DNA from: Ceratotherium simum simum
Taxonomy: Eukaryota; Chordata; Mammalia; Perissodactyla; Rhinocerotidae
Direction of reading: 5' to 3'
NCBI RefSeq assembly: GCF_000283155.1
Contig: NW_004454260.1
Span: 4,008,748 to 4,072,747 of the forward strand
Length of the DNA: 64,000 nucleotides
The notes beneath the pieces are model-generated. The model had not been told where the DNA came from, made no database searches, and was given only the letters and a program-made list of their open reading frames with translations. A program made the translations under genes and the position numbers. Shown piece by piece: positions 52,331 through 64,000 of the stretch; positions within the stretch are counted from its first letter, which is position 1, and every line of letters begins with the position of its first letter.

Positions 52331-54479
52331 TTCAACCCAACCAGCCCACTGTGCAAGGCTCTCGCTGTCACACACAGGAGACGAGGCTTTGAGTGTTTCT
52401 AGCTAAACTAACCCCTGGGATTTGTACCAGGACTTGCAGTTTTCCAGGCATTTCCAAATAAATTATCTCAGGTAATCTTTACAAACAACCATTAGATAAA
52501 CAGGGCAGGTATTTTTAATTCCCAGTTTTTATAGACGAGAAAACAGAAGCTCCGAAAGGTTTGCCCACGTGATGACCCTGCCCCCAGACCCCGCGCTTTC
52601 ACAGCGCAGGGCAGAGACACCGCTTGGGAAACCTGAGAAAGAGAGAGAGCAGCACGGCAGAGCTGCGCACTCCAGGCAGCACCACGACGCGACTCAGACT
52701 GTCGCGGGCTTCCAGGCAGTCAGACTTCATCGTGTCTGTTTCTCCACCACCTCCCCACCCCTCCTCTCGCTCTTTCTCCACGTTTTCTTCAAGAAAAAGT
52801 TCTTCTATTTAATTTTAAAGCCAACAATGTCTGGGTCTAAAGCACTCCTGCTTTACGGGGGGAAAAAAGCAAAAACTCGAATCCCAACAGTGTGATCACT
52901 GAGCTGCAGACGTGAGTGGAGCGGATGACCAGACGGCCAGAGCGCCGGCCTGAGCTAGAGGGCCCGGTCGCAGCCCCAGCTCCGCCTCTGACTCTGGCTT
53001 TGCACAAACCACTGCCCTTCCTTCCTTCACTTGGAGAGCAAGAACCTGTTTCACATCTCCTACGGTTGTCGTGAGGATCAAGAGACGTAATCAATCTCAG
53101 GCTTCTGACAGCTGGTCAGGGCTACACATATGTAAAACGTCAAATTCCTCACCCCAACCACTCTCACTCCAATTACCAGCACTCAGGCAAACCTAAGAAC
53201 ATCCCAGGCTCCTGGCTACGCTCTGAGGATGTAGTTTTCTTCCCTTTAAGCTGGCTTTGGCATTCTTTTAACCCGATGTCATCTTATTCAAAACATTAGT
53301 GGGCAAAGAGGGAGGATGATGAAGAAGTAATTGCGAGATTTACCCCAAGTCCCACACAGGCCCAAGGGTCCCTCACTCCGTCTGCCTCGATCCTTTCAGA
53401 AGATGAGCACAGCAGAGCCGAAAAAGCCCTGGCCGTCACAAATGCAGAAACCCAGTCTCCTCGTCTTCCTCAGCGCAGACACAAGGCGTCTTTAGCGACT
53501 CCAGGCCCTGCCCTGCAAGTGACTGACTTACACACGAGCTTCTCCAGTGCCGAACGCACACCCATATTCAGGTTGAATTAAACTTTCACCAACTCTCCAC
53601 AGCCCTTCAGAGATTTCAGATCACACAGTACGGGTGCTTTCCAAATGGGGCCCATTTTCTGGTGAGAATCTGTCCCGGGAAATTTATTGCAAATCTAACA
53701 AGACCATTTTACTGTAGTACATCTATAGCCGATTTTCCTTGAACAGTGTTTATAATTCTAGAAGATTGATTGCTCTTTAAATCCTTCCACAGTTATTCAG
53801 ACAAGCATTATGATCACTAATTTCAATAAAAAGTGCTTAGAGATTTTTCTTTTTATAATAAATTTTAGGCTTTGTATAGACAAAGAAATTTTAAAGTCAT
53901 GACAATATCCTCCTAGATAGTTAAAATTAATGGCTGAAACACGGAAGTCTCGACTGTGCAAACCTGAATTGCATTTTGGAAACATACTGGATGACTCCCA
54001 AAGCGCTGGCCTTAGTTTCTCACCAGAGTTCTCGTCTGAAGCAGTAGATCTGGGGAAGATGAATTCTGTTTTAAATATGTCAAAGTTACGATGAGAGTGG
54101 GATACAGTAGATATACAAAAATGAGGACTTTCTGTGATTTGGGGGCAAATCACTTAATCTCTGTGAGCATTAGTTCCTTCAACTGTACAAAAGAAATAGC
54201 TGCACTGCTTCACAGGAGGTTGTGAAATAACCATATGAGAAAAAGCTTCTCAACTCTAAATCAAATTGTATATACTTCATTATTATGTATCAAACCAGCT
54301 TCTATCTACCACTACCACCTGGAGTAGCATGAGGAATCCCTGATGTTTCTAAAGTAGGTTCATCTTCTTTACAACCAGCTGCTTCTCCAGATGTTCCTAT
54401 TTACGCTGATGACACCTCCATTATCCTAGGCATCCAAGCTTAGAAACTCCTAGAAACCTCACTCCCACCCACCCTGATC

Positions 54480-55000
54480 CAAGAATGATGAGTCCCTTTC
54501 AAAATATAAACCTGATCAGGTCAACCTCTTACTCAAAAATCACTGACAATTTCCAACTGTTCTTGACAAAAGCTTCAAAAGTCGACCCCAGGACGCGGTC
54601 CTGTATGGTCCTGCCCACCCCTCACTCCATCATCTCTCCTCTTTCCTGTCTGCACTCCAGCCACACAGCCTTCTTCAGTTCCTCCAAAGCCTGTCCCTCC
54701 GCTACACAGCCTTTCCCACACCATCCCTTCGCTGGAACCGTCTGTCATCACCTCCAGCTCCATGTCCTCTGCAAAGCCATCCTGCACGCCCTACAGTGCT
54801 CAGGCTCTGCTGTAATGGGGGTGCAGAGAGACACAGCCCATCCTGGGGCACTGAGTATCGTTTAAATACGTTACGTGACGTCTCTCTCTGCTTCCTCAAC
54901 TATAAAGTTCATGAGAGTAGTGATTCCATTTTTACTCCAACATTGTAATCTCAACGCCTAGCACATAATGGGTACTTTTTAAATGAATGAGTAAATCAAT
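54480..55000 (+). mobile_element. L2 LINE 3' end
   Basis: The phrases gtcctgcccacccctcactc, then gtctgcactccagccacaca, then catgagagtagtgattccat, then tctcaacgcctagcacataa and aatgaatgagtaaatc follow the L2 3' order. It is non-coding. Confidence 0.75.
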
Positions 55001-56812
55001 CAATCTTGGGATCTTCTCATCATTATCTATATACATATATTTAAGACCCTGAAAGCATTTTCTCTGATGCAGGGTAAGATGAAAAGCAGAAATGTAAAAA
55101 CCTGTCACCTATTTTCTCCATATTTCTTCCACCTAAATGTTTCCTTATACCTCGCCCCAATCTCTTTCCATATGACAGTTTGGCAAACATCTAAGAAATG
55201 GAAGAGTGCCACTCTTCCTATAATATTTATTATATAGTAAAAGAATAATAACCATAGTATCTATTTTAATTTCTATTTTAATCTTTCGTCCTACTTTTGA
55301 AAGATTTTTTTTCTAGGAAAGTACTGTAATTGAAGCACAAAGACAAGCACGCGTGTTTCATGCTCCTGCAGGAGGTATTGTGGTTGCTGCTCTTCACCTT
55401 AGGGGTGTGAGGAAGGGAGGGAGCTGTTTGCAGGGAGTCTGGTATTCAACATGCTGAGTGCAGCACAGGCCTGGGAAAGCACGGGTGCCTCACGGTAGAT
55501 GTGAGGGAAGCATGCGGGGCTGAGCCGGGACACAAACCAAATTTCACAATTTTATACCTCTAAATATTTGAGCCTCATAGTTGTAGCTCTCATAAAACTT
55601 CTTCACATTCCTCGTACCAACGAGGCGATCAAATACAACAATTAAGGAGTGACCTAGGGGTCCTGCAGACCTCGGTTTGAAGCCTGGTTCAGTCTTTTAT
55701 CAACTCTAAGGCCTCGGGCAGACTGAGTAACCATACCCAACCTCAGTTTCCTCACCTGTAAAATGGACAAATACAAACAGCCCCTAGTTCCTAATGTTGT
55801 CCTGAGGATTAATGAGGCCCTTAGCAGTGCACTCTGCCACAGAGTAACCCTCCACTCCTGTCAGTTATTTGAGTATCACCACGCCCGTGACGTAGGCAGG
55901 ACAGGTAACTGTATCCCCACCGACAGCCTCGCAGAGTCAAGAGCACACACCACTCGCGTCATAGAGCCAGGACCTGAATGGAAGTCAAGCAACCACAGAT
56001 CCCCCGTTAATTCTTAGCATAGCGAAATTCCTGGTGGAAGAAGGTACTTCATAATACAGTGTTACTGTTCTTTCAAGCTATAATCCAAGCAGCAAATTAC
56101 GTTTGAGCTTTTAAAACCACCTGAAACGTAAGATAATTCACACCAGTTCTGAGTGTAAAATTCTGTGGTGTTGAAGAAGTAACTGTCCCCACGATCACGG
56201 GCAGAACCTCAGAAGCCAGAGAGGCACGGACGTTTAGTCTCAACCAAAAGGGGGAGACTCCACAGAACCCAGTCCAGATCACGCAGGCACCGGTCGGCAG
56301 CTGCAGCCCACAGGCCTGTTTCTCCTCCCAGACTGGAAGCTCCTTGGTCGTCACTGAATTCCCAGGGCCTGCGTCAGTCAGCCAAGTTTTACTGGATCGC
56401 AGCCATGCCCATTCGTTTGTGTACAGTGCAACAGAGACCACACGGTCCACAAAGCCTCAAGTGTTTTTACCTGGCCCTTCACAGAGAAAGTCTGCCGACC
56501 TCTGTTATAGAAGACATAAAACAGGGGAAAATAAACCCTGAAAATATCTTAAAATGAAAAATTTTATTCCTCGAGTTCTTTATTAGCCCTGTCAGCCCCA
56601 CGAAGAAGGGGTGCTTTACCTTTTTTGTGAAGTACCAAGTGAGTCAAATCCCCCAAATGAAATGAACAGCAGGGCCTTCAAAGGGGGAGGGATTTTTCCC
56701 AGAAAAGCAAGTGTAAGATCCCGGTGCTCAGCTACACTCATCTCAGCGGCCCCAGCATCCTTGTCTCCCCCAGTCATGAACTCCCGCACATTCACAGGTA
56801 CAGAAGACTCAC

Positions 56813-56984
56813 TGGGATTTTCTCTTCTTCGCGGGGTGGTGCTGCTCCAGAGCCGCGCCCCACCTCCTCCTCTCCTGCCGCCTTCCCACAGATGCTCTCC
56901 GTCTCCCTGTTAGCCGGTGCTGGCAGATCACAGTGCTGTGACTTTGTTTTCAAGCTATTGGTGAATTCTTTGGACTGAGTTTTT
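56813..56984 (-). CDS. SH2D4A: SH2D4A exon (linker region)
   Basis: This 172-nt exon begins after ctcttcag, completes a split Arg codon and encodes KTQSKEFTNSLKTKSQHCDL, then a Glu/Gly-rich acidic stretch and PPREEEKIP. The region is low in hydrophobic residues and probably disordered. The donor is gtgagt after a complete Pro codon, so the next exon starts in phase 0. Sequence identity to the human linker is visibly lower here than in the SH2 domain. Confidence 0.9.
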
Positions 56985-57079
56985 CTGAAGAGAAACAAAT
57001 GTGAAATTATCAAAAACGTTCTTTAACATGGACAGCTTTTCCAAAGCAGATGTTTACACTCAAATTATGTGAAAAATAG

Positions 57080-57560
57080 TAACAGAAACCATTTACAGCG
57101 TGCTTATAATACACCGAGTCCCCTGCTGGGTATTTTTGTGTGTGTGTGTGAGGAAGATCAGCCCTGAGCTAACATCCATGCCAATCCTCCTCTTTTTGCA
57201 GAGGAAAGCTGGCCCTGAGCTAACATCCGTGCCCATCTTCCTCCACTTTATGTGGGACGCCACCACGGCATGGCTGGACAAGCAGTGCATTGGTGCGCAC
57301 CGGGGATCCAAACCCGGGCTGCCAGCAGTGGAGCGTACTCACTTAACTGCTACACCACAAGGCCAGCCCCCATCTGCTGGGTATTTTAAAGACATTACCT
57401 TAATCCCCATAACAACCCTATGAGGAAGACCCTGTTATCCTTGCTGTGTTGTAAGAGGCTCAAAATAATTATATATAATTTATCAAGGCCACATAGCGGC
57501 ACTGCCAGGATTTGAACTCCGGTCTGCCCAACTCCTGGTTCAGAGGCTAAACTGCTAGAA
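57080..57560 (+). repeat. MIR relic interrupted by an ERE
   Basis: The left piece (accatttacagcgtgcttat) and the right piece (taatccccataacaacccta, then cacatagcggcactgccagg and atttgaactccggtctgccc) form one MIR-type sequence, split at 57137-57373 by the SINE. Confidence 0.65.
57137..57373 (-). mobile_element. ERE SINE (copy 7), reverse
   Basis: It reads gatcagccctgagctaacat at the left and ctacaccacaaggccagccc at the right, the reverse of the ERE. The duplication ctgctgggtatttt flanks it exactly (57123-57136 and 57374-57387). Confidence 0.93.
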
Positions 57561-57829
57561 CACACTGCCTTCCTATGATCAGCAGCAAATAATTCCTTTA
57601 TCTCTGTGTGGCCATTTACAATTTTAAAGTTACAGGAGTTGGTGGGCAGCATCACTAGCCCCTGGGAACTGAATCGAGGTCCACATGTCTGTTTCTACTT
57701 TGCCAGCTCAGCTAGGCTGTCAGCACTCAAGGGGCAGCAGGCTTTGAGGAGGCCACTCTGGGCATCCAGCAGAGGGGCCATCACCCACCTCACTGCTACC
57801 CCGCAAGTTACCTTTCTGTATCTCCAGTT

Positions 57830-58290
57830 GATCGTGTCACTTCCTTATTCATAACCTCCTCACTGCTCACAGAATAAGGTCCAAACTCCTAAATGTGGCC
57901 TTCGAGGCTGTTTAGAGCATGGCCCATGTCTCCTACCACTTGCCCACATACACCCCAAACACTCAGAAGAACGCATTACCCACAGAACCATACATATTCA
58001 AGTCTAGGGGTCTTGATTATGCCCTCTGCCTGCAATTTCCTTCCTGATCTTCCATAGCTAGAAAACTCTACTTATCTTTCAAGGTTCAATTCAGATTTCA
58101 CCTCTTCTGTGGATCAGAACGATAGGCTCAGTTAACACTCTGTTCATAACTTAACTATAGCACATATCACAGCCTGTATCAGCTGCAGTTAGTCATGTAT
58201 CTGCCTGTCTCTCCTCCTACACTGGAAGCTCCTTGTTCATCGTTGAATTCCCAGGGCCTGGCACAGTGTAAGCACCTACAGGGCCGGCTT
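57830..58290 (+). mobile_element. L2 LINE 3' end
   Basis: The phrases cagaataaggtccaaactcc, then gccctctgcctgcaatttcc, then ctacactggaagctccttgt and cccagggcctggcacagtgt are in L2 3' order. It is non-coding. Confidence 0.8.
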
Positions 58291-58666
58291 ATGCCGCCGC
58301 CCAGATCTCAGCAATCTCCTCTGAAGGCCTGAGCCTGAACAGCGGCTGCATTTCTCAGTTATAGTCCTGATGCTCAGCTGTGGCGGTCTGCACTGCTCTA
58401 GCGTGATTCTAGTGAAGCCAATGACCACGAGGGAACTGCATCCAGATCAAAACTGGAATGACAAGTGGGGAAGTGAAACAGTTGACCTGATAGCAGTGTG
58501 GGAATGAGGGGAATCGCCAGAAGTCCAGAGAAAGTTTCCAGAGAGATCTAAAGTTATTTTGTGACCCTCAGACCCCAACCCCTCTCTCCCAGATGCCGTG
58601 AGCAGGAGCATCTTTGCATTGCTTTACAAGGTCTGGCCAGCCTCTCGCTGGTTTGCAGATCTCCTA

Positions 58667-58867
<201 letters not shown>

Positions 58868-59234
58868 TCATGGGTTATTATGTTTCCCATCATTAAGCTA
58901 TTTAGGAACTTTGGGGAAAAAAAATTAGATGAGGCAGAGCACTTCCAACCTGCTCAGGAACAAGCAGCATGCCCAGGGACAATGGAAGCAGTGGCAGTGG
59001 GTGGTGGCAGCTGCAGTAGTGCTTGTTTTAAAATATGATGAATATGGCTTTTGCCTGCGCCCATTTTATAAATGAACAAGTCAAGACGGGAGGAGAGCAG
59101 GCATTGTTTGCATTATCCCTTAGGGTAACGGAGCTGGCATCAGACACCAGAACCTCTTAAGTCTAAGAATCTCCTTGTAACTCACAATTACACAGCTGCT
59201 CCAGGGTGTGGTGCTTCCCCTATCTTTATAGGCT

Positions 59235-59410
59235 TCATTGCTGGGTAAAACCATGCATTTTAGAGTTAGACTGGTTTGAATTCAAATCCTAACCCTGCCA
59301 CTTACTAGCTGGGTGACTTGGGCAAATTATTGGATCTCTCTAAGCCTCAATTTCCTCAACTGCAAAATGGGAATACTGACATCTGCTGCGTAGGACTGCT
59401 GGGGGAGCAG
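59235..59410 (+). repeat. MIR SINE relic
   Basis: The core is well preserved: ttagactggtttgaattcaa, then ccctgccacttactagctgg, then tgacttgggcaaattattgg and tcctcaactgcaaaatggga. Confidence 0.85.
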
Positions 59411-59942
59411 GCTGCCGAGGTGGCCAGGTCCTTTCCCAGTGCCTGCCATGTCACAGGAGTCCCTGAGAGGCTCCCTGCTATCATCACTCTCCTACTGTTT
59501 ACTGATGTGGCTGCTCAGAGCTTCACACCAGCCTGTGACTGTCAGTGCGATACCTGGTGAGGCTACTCAAATAACTGTTGTTTACAACTGGTTGCCAGGG
59601 TTGTATTACATCCTAGTTCTGTACTCATGAGATGCGACCACACAGGTCATGCCCCCTGACACCTGGAGAAGGTGGCACATACACAGGAGAGGCCAAGAGG
59701 TGCAGACCCTAAATCTAAAGGCCCCAGAGCAGACCTACCCAGGGCCATTATGGTCCCCAGTTGGCTCCAGTCAAGCTCCCTGGGCCCTGAGGACCCAAAC
59801 TAGCCAGTGGTGTCGAGTATGTGAAACAGGCCACCTAACTGGAACACAGCTCGGCCGTGCTTACAGGTTAGAAATCCACACTGGGATCGTGTCTTGTCGT
59901 CTCACATTAAATAGAGGAAGGTTTCCATTAAAGCGTCTTCTG

Positions 59943-60155
59943 GGGCCGGCCCCGTGGCTTAGCGGTTAAGTGCGCGCGCTCCGCTGCTGGTGGCCCGGGT
60001 TCGGATCCCGGGCGAGCATCGACGCACCGCTTCTCCGGCCATGCTGAGGCCGTGTCCCATATACAGCAACTAGAAGGATGTGCAGCTATGACATACAACT
60101 ATCTACTGGGGCTTTGGGGGGAAAATAAATAAATAAATAAAATTATTAAAAAAAA
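59943..60155 (+). mobile_element. ERE SINE (copy 8), young
   Basis: It begins gggccggccccgtggcttag and stays near the family consensus through the gggttcggatcccgggcg B box, the catgctgaggccgtgtccca body and an (AAAT)n tail. The 13-base duplication aaagcgtcttctg flanks it perfectly (59930-59942 and 60156-60168). Confidence 0.95.
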
Positions 60156-61112
60156 AAAGCGTCTTCTGTCCAATGTATTGTTGACCTACGTCCTACTGTT
60201 GCCTCAGGAAACATTAAAAAAGCAAGCTCCTCAAAGCCAGACTTGTTATTTTGGCACCTTCCACTCTTCTCAGTGCAATGGAGACTTCCTGCAGTATAAT
60301 AAGGTTCTACACAGAGATCCCGGGCTGGGGGAGAAGACAGAATCATCGTCTTCACTATAAAAGAAGTCAGATGTATCACCCGGAAGGAAGCCGACCTCAC
60401 ACTGTTTCACAAGTGGAGAAGCAGTGAAAGGGGCGCCAGGCATGAGGGAAGATCAAGCCCAGCGCGCCCCAGTGGGGATGGCCTGGCACCTCCGGCTCCA
60501 TGTGCGGAAACGCCAATGGTTCAGTAACTCTAGAAAGTTGTCATACCCCATCCAGCTCCGTCTATTACACTCTCTCGGGGCAACTAACAATACCTTTTAC
60601 CACATCCATCTCTCAACCTTCACCTGTGTGACTCTCTACTAATATTTTTGACAGCAGAGGGAGACGCCTGAAAGGAGAGTGGCAGAGAGCCGGGGAGGCA
60701 CAGAGGAAGAGCCCAGAGGTTCCAGCTCTCTGTTCAGTGCAGCACGCCAGACGCTTCCCCAAACGCCATCTCCAGAGACCCGCAGGCTGCAGGCTGGCAG
60801 CGGTAACTCAGGGGAGAGGGCGCTGCTCTCGGGTGGAGGCGGCGAAATCCCAGAACTGCCTGTGAACAGAGGAGGGTGCTTAGAAACTAAAAGTAGAGAA
60901 GAGAGCCAAAGGAGAGGAGCAGAGTCTAGAAATTTCAAAAGGACGGGGTGGTGAGAGTATGGTGAAGAAAAAGAAATAGTGGCTTTGGGCAAGAAGAAAG
61001 AGAATTATGATGGAAAATGTTAGATTTAGCCAGATGCCAAAAAACGGACTCTTGAGAGAACGGCACTGCCAATGATCTCGGTTCTGACTGCTTCTCACCT
61101 TCAGGAGCTCTT

Positions 61113-61353
61113 TTTTTTTTTTTTTTTGCTGAGGAACATTTGCCCCGAGCTAACATCTGAGGCCAATCTTCCTCTTTTTTTTTTTGCTGAGGAAGATTAG
61201 CCCTGAGCTAACATCTGTGCCAATCTTCCTCTATTTTGCATGTGGGATGCCACCACAGCATGGCTGATGAGTGGTGTCAGTCCGCACCCAGGAACTGAAC
61301 CTAGGCCGCCAAAGTGGAACACACAACTTAACCACTAGCCCATGGGGCCAGCC
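61113..61353 (-). mobile_element. ERE SINE (copy 9), reverse
   Basis: It starts with a T run and gctgaggaacatttgccccg, repeats a second gctgaggaagattagccctg tail, and ends ccactagcccatggggccag. The 15-base duplication ccttcaggagctctt flanks it (61098-61112 and 61354-61368). Confidence 0.93.
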
Positions 61354-64000
61354 CCTTCAGGAGCTCTTAAATGGGGCCTGAAGGCAAAGAGACTGGAGGG
61401 GCTTCAAGTGGTTGCATACAACTAACTCCCTAATACCTTAGGCCGGGGGCCGGGGGGTGTGCGTAAGTCATTCTAGTAAAATGAGCATTAGCTCTGATAC
61501 CCTCAGCTTCACACCAAGATTAGGGAAGACTATCAAGGCCTCTGTTTAGTTCATTCCACAAAAACTTATTGAGTTTCTAACTCTGAGCACGGTGCAGAGC
61601 CCGAAGCTGCAGGGGACACAGGCATAAAACGGATGGGGCCATTCTCCTGCAAGTCACCTAGAGCCCGTGAGAGAAAGAGCAAGGCATTAGGTCCCTCAGG
61701 TAATGAATTTTATTGCATATCTACTATGTGCCAGGTACTGAGGGAGACCTGTGTAAACACTCATGAACCAGACAGACCATCTCTGCCCTCGGGGAACTTA
61801 CATTCCAGCTGGAGGAGGCAGACACTGAGCAATTAATTATCAAAGTACTACCACTTGGGGGGGTGTTAAAGCGTGCTATGGGAAGGCTCAACAAGAGGCA
61901 CTAACCAGTTTGGAGGGCCAGGGGGACATATATTATAACCACAATAGATTGTAAGTCCAGTGAGGATTCAGAGGATGGAAAGACTGCTTTGGAAGGACAG
62001 AGAAGAGGAGCAGTCCCCTGCACTGAGTTCTAGAGGACGGGTATGGAATTAGAGTGTGGGTGGGCTCGGTGCCGGACACATAGATCAGCACGACCCACGA
62101 CCAGAGGAGGGGATCCCGGGGGGTGCGGGAGTCAGGGTCTCAGTCACGGCCGTGGGCGGAGGACGCAGGGGGCCACATGGACAGTCCCAGCCCCCTGGCT
62201 AAAGGCAAATGCAGGCCCTGCATGTACTGCATACAGCCCGAGAGCGGCATTAAAATCCCAGTTTTCTACCAACTCTTCATGTGACCATGTACACGCCACT
62301 TTCTCTCTCTGAGCCTGAGTTCCTCTGATAAAATAGAGGTAGTGAGTCTGACCTCACAGGCCTGTCACGTGATAAGTGCTCAAAAAGTATCAGTTCTGTG
62401 TTCTTGATCGAGCGACCCACCAAGAGCCCGTGAGCGCGTCTGTGCAGGCGGTGCGGGATCAGAGACGTGCTCAGGAGGCGCTGTGCCGTGCCAGCAAACA
62501 GGGCGGGTCCGGGTCGTATGAGGTGGGTGTTCAGTGAGCGTCCAGGGAGAGAACTGGGGAAGACGAGGGCGAAAAGACCAGGAGTGACATAACCAGGACC
62601 CGAATGAGGGAAAGGCCAGGTTACACAGGACACTCGGGTTCAGGCCCCGAGTCAAGGAAGGACTCAAAGATGATGCCAACATTCTGACACTGACTGACAG
62701 AGAGGAGAGTGGGGGACAAGCGGAAACAGTGACATCAAGAGAATAAATTTGCTTGAAGAGTAAGATATTGAGCTATTTTGGAAATGTAGAATCAATTATT
62801 TTTAATTTTACTAGAAATCCACATGGAAACGTTTAGTAGATGTCTGAAACACGGAATTGGAGTTCAGAAGTGAGGTTGAGATTGACGATGTGAATTCGGG
62901 ATTACGTCATAGATGTCATCGTTGAAGCCTCTGCACAGATGAATTCACAAAGACGACGAAGCCTAGAAGAGAACTTTGGAAAAGCCTGGGCTTCATCAAG
63001 GATGCAGAAGAAAAGGGAAGGAAAAAAGTGATTCGAAAGGGAAAAAAAAAGAGAGAATTCTGATTCCTAGTAACTAAATAATGAAGGAGACTGGGGAGGA
63101 TGCACTGCCACGAAGCCACGAGAGGAAAAGGGGCACGATGGTGCTCCATGCTGCTGAGATGGGGGGTGGGGGGAGGGGATGATGGGGACGGAAAAAGATC
63201 GGCAGCATCTCTGACCTCGGAGAGAGTAATTTTAGGGTGACAGGCAGGCGACAGCCTACAAAATCAGAACAGAAAGGATGGTAAGAACTGGTGGAGGCTG
63301 TCAAGGAGGGCTCTGAGAAGTTTCTCAGTGACGAGGGAGACGAGGAGCCAGCCACTGGTTCAGCAGACCCTGACGGGGCAGCCGCTGGGTCCCAGGCCCC
63401 GCAGACAGGCCTGCGAGAGGGAAGAGCAGCCCAGGAGCAGAACCGGTCGAGAAGTGTCTTGAAACAAGGGAAACATGGACAGGTCTTACACTTGTGTTGT
63501 TGGAAGGGAAGAGAGTAAGGCTGCCAAGGACTAGGCCAGGGGAACGGTGGATAGCGCGATGTGCAGAGAATCAGTAAAGAAGAAAGTGCTGCCAAGGACA
63601 GGAGAGAAGCTCCAGCCCGACATGCACAGAACCCTACTTCCACCCCTAATGTACATCCTGAAGATAAAGGTATAAACCTGAGGGATCCTAAGGGGGCAGG
63701 CACCACACCTGGTAATTTAATGCAATGCATGCATTCTGGATTTTCTGTCTACTTCACCTGGAAATTATATGCTCTCTTTAATCAGAGGACTGTGAGAGAG
63801 GGACCTTTTTATAGCACTTCCATTTGATTATAACTTTCTTCTCCAGTCCTTGAATGATGGTTATGTACTACAGTGCTCTTCATGTTTGCTATCTTCGGGA
63901 TTCTTAGGAACTTCTAAAACCACCTTTTCTAGAACAGTGGGTCAGTCCTGCTCGGTCCACACCACACAGAACCACCGGCAGAGACTCATATTCACACCTC

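Larger units (their letters stand above)
36552..56812 (-). other. SH2D4A: Largest SH2D4A intron in the window (about 20.3 kb)
   Basis: It carries two broken Tigger transposons (37844-40939 with an ERE inside, and 43320-45519), MIR-like relics (41060-41230, 42960-43090, 47140-47340, 49740-49900, 52420-52560), a GT run (48606-48640), a 26-bp duplication (50797), an MLT1 LTR (51355), L2 tails (51930-52330, 54480-55000) and an L2-like scrap near 56320-56400. A GC-richer, CpG-containing stretch lies at 52560-53060. Nothing recognisable was seen in 45540-46800, 47350-48600 or 53100-54400. Confidence 0.75.

Noticed and set aside
59943..60020. tRNA-like sequence with A and B boxes
   Set aside because: It is the tRNA-derived head of an ERE SINE with tail and target duplication, not a tRNA gene; the same applies to the other ERE copies.
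63074..63730. 218-residue open frame on the - strand
   Set aside because: It reads the complement of purine-rich low-complexity DNA and old repeat sequence; the composition (Ser, Pro, Leu) is typical of such shadows.

Overview
This is mammalian nuclear DNA, almost certainly from a perissodactyl and most likely an equid. Nine copies of the tRNA-derived ERE (equine repetitive element) SINE, several with clean target-site duplications, sit among older mammal-wide repeats (MIR, L2, MLT1, MER5A-like, Tigger). No operons, prokaryotic genes, CRISPR arrays or RNA genes were seen. The order of the two genes matches human 8p21.3.

Two protein-coding genes converge tail to tail. On the + strand, bases 618-907 are the last coding exon of CSGALNACT1 (a chondroitin GalNAc-transferase), followed by its 3' UTR to about 2.0 kb. 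On the - strand, the rest of the window is SH2D4A, an SH2 adaptor. Eight coding exons were placed, in transcript order: 58827-58668, 56984-56813, 36551-36471, 32404-32293, 30611-30401, 27436-27306, 12194-11974 and 11494-11402. All reading-frame phases agree across the seven junctions, giving 1181 nt of open coding sequence ending in TGA. The first roughly 60 codons were not found and should lie beyond base 64000.

Layout: 1-617 CSGALNACT1 intron; 618-2010 last exon and 3' UTR; about 2.0-11.4 kb the space between the genes with MER5A-like, MLT1, MIR and ERE copies; 11.4-58.8 kb SH2D4A exons and introns; 58.8-64 kb a further SH2D4A intron. The introns carry two broken Tigger DNA transposons (37.8-40.9 kb and 43.3-45.5 kb), two 210-bp internally deleted relatives of the first, an LTR-like segment with a 24-bp tandem repeat (about 20.0-20.8 kb), a 50-bp minisatellite interrupted by an assembly gap (16.1-16.4 kb), a 3' L1 fragment and several L2 tails.

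The most notable observation is that the 81-nt SH2D4A exon at 36471-36551 is followed by GG instead of the GT splice donor, while the other six donors in the window are GT. The exon is phase 0 at both ends, so skipping it would remove 27 residues in frame. I found no evidence of a new biological system; the rest is ordinary mammalian gene and repeat structure.
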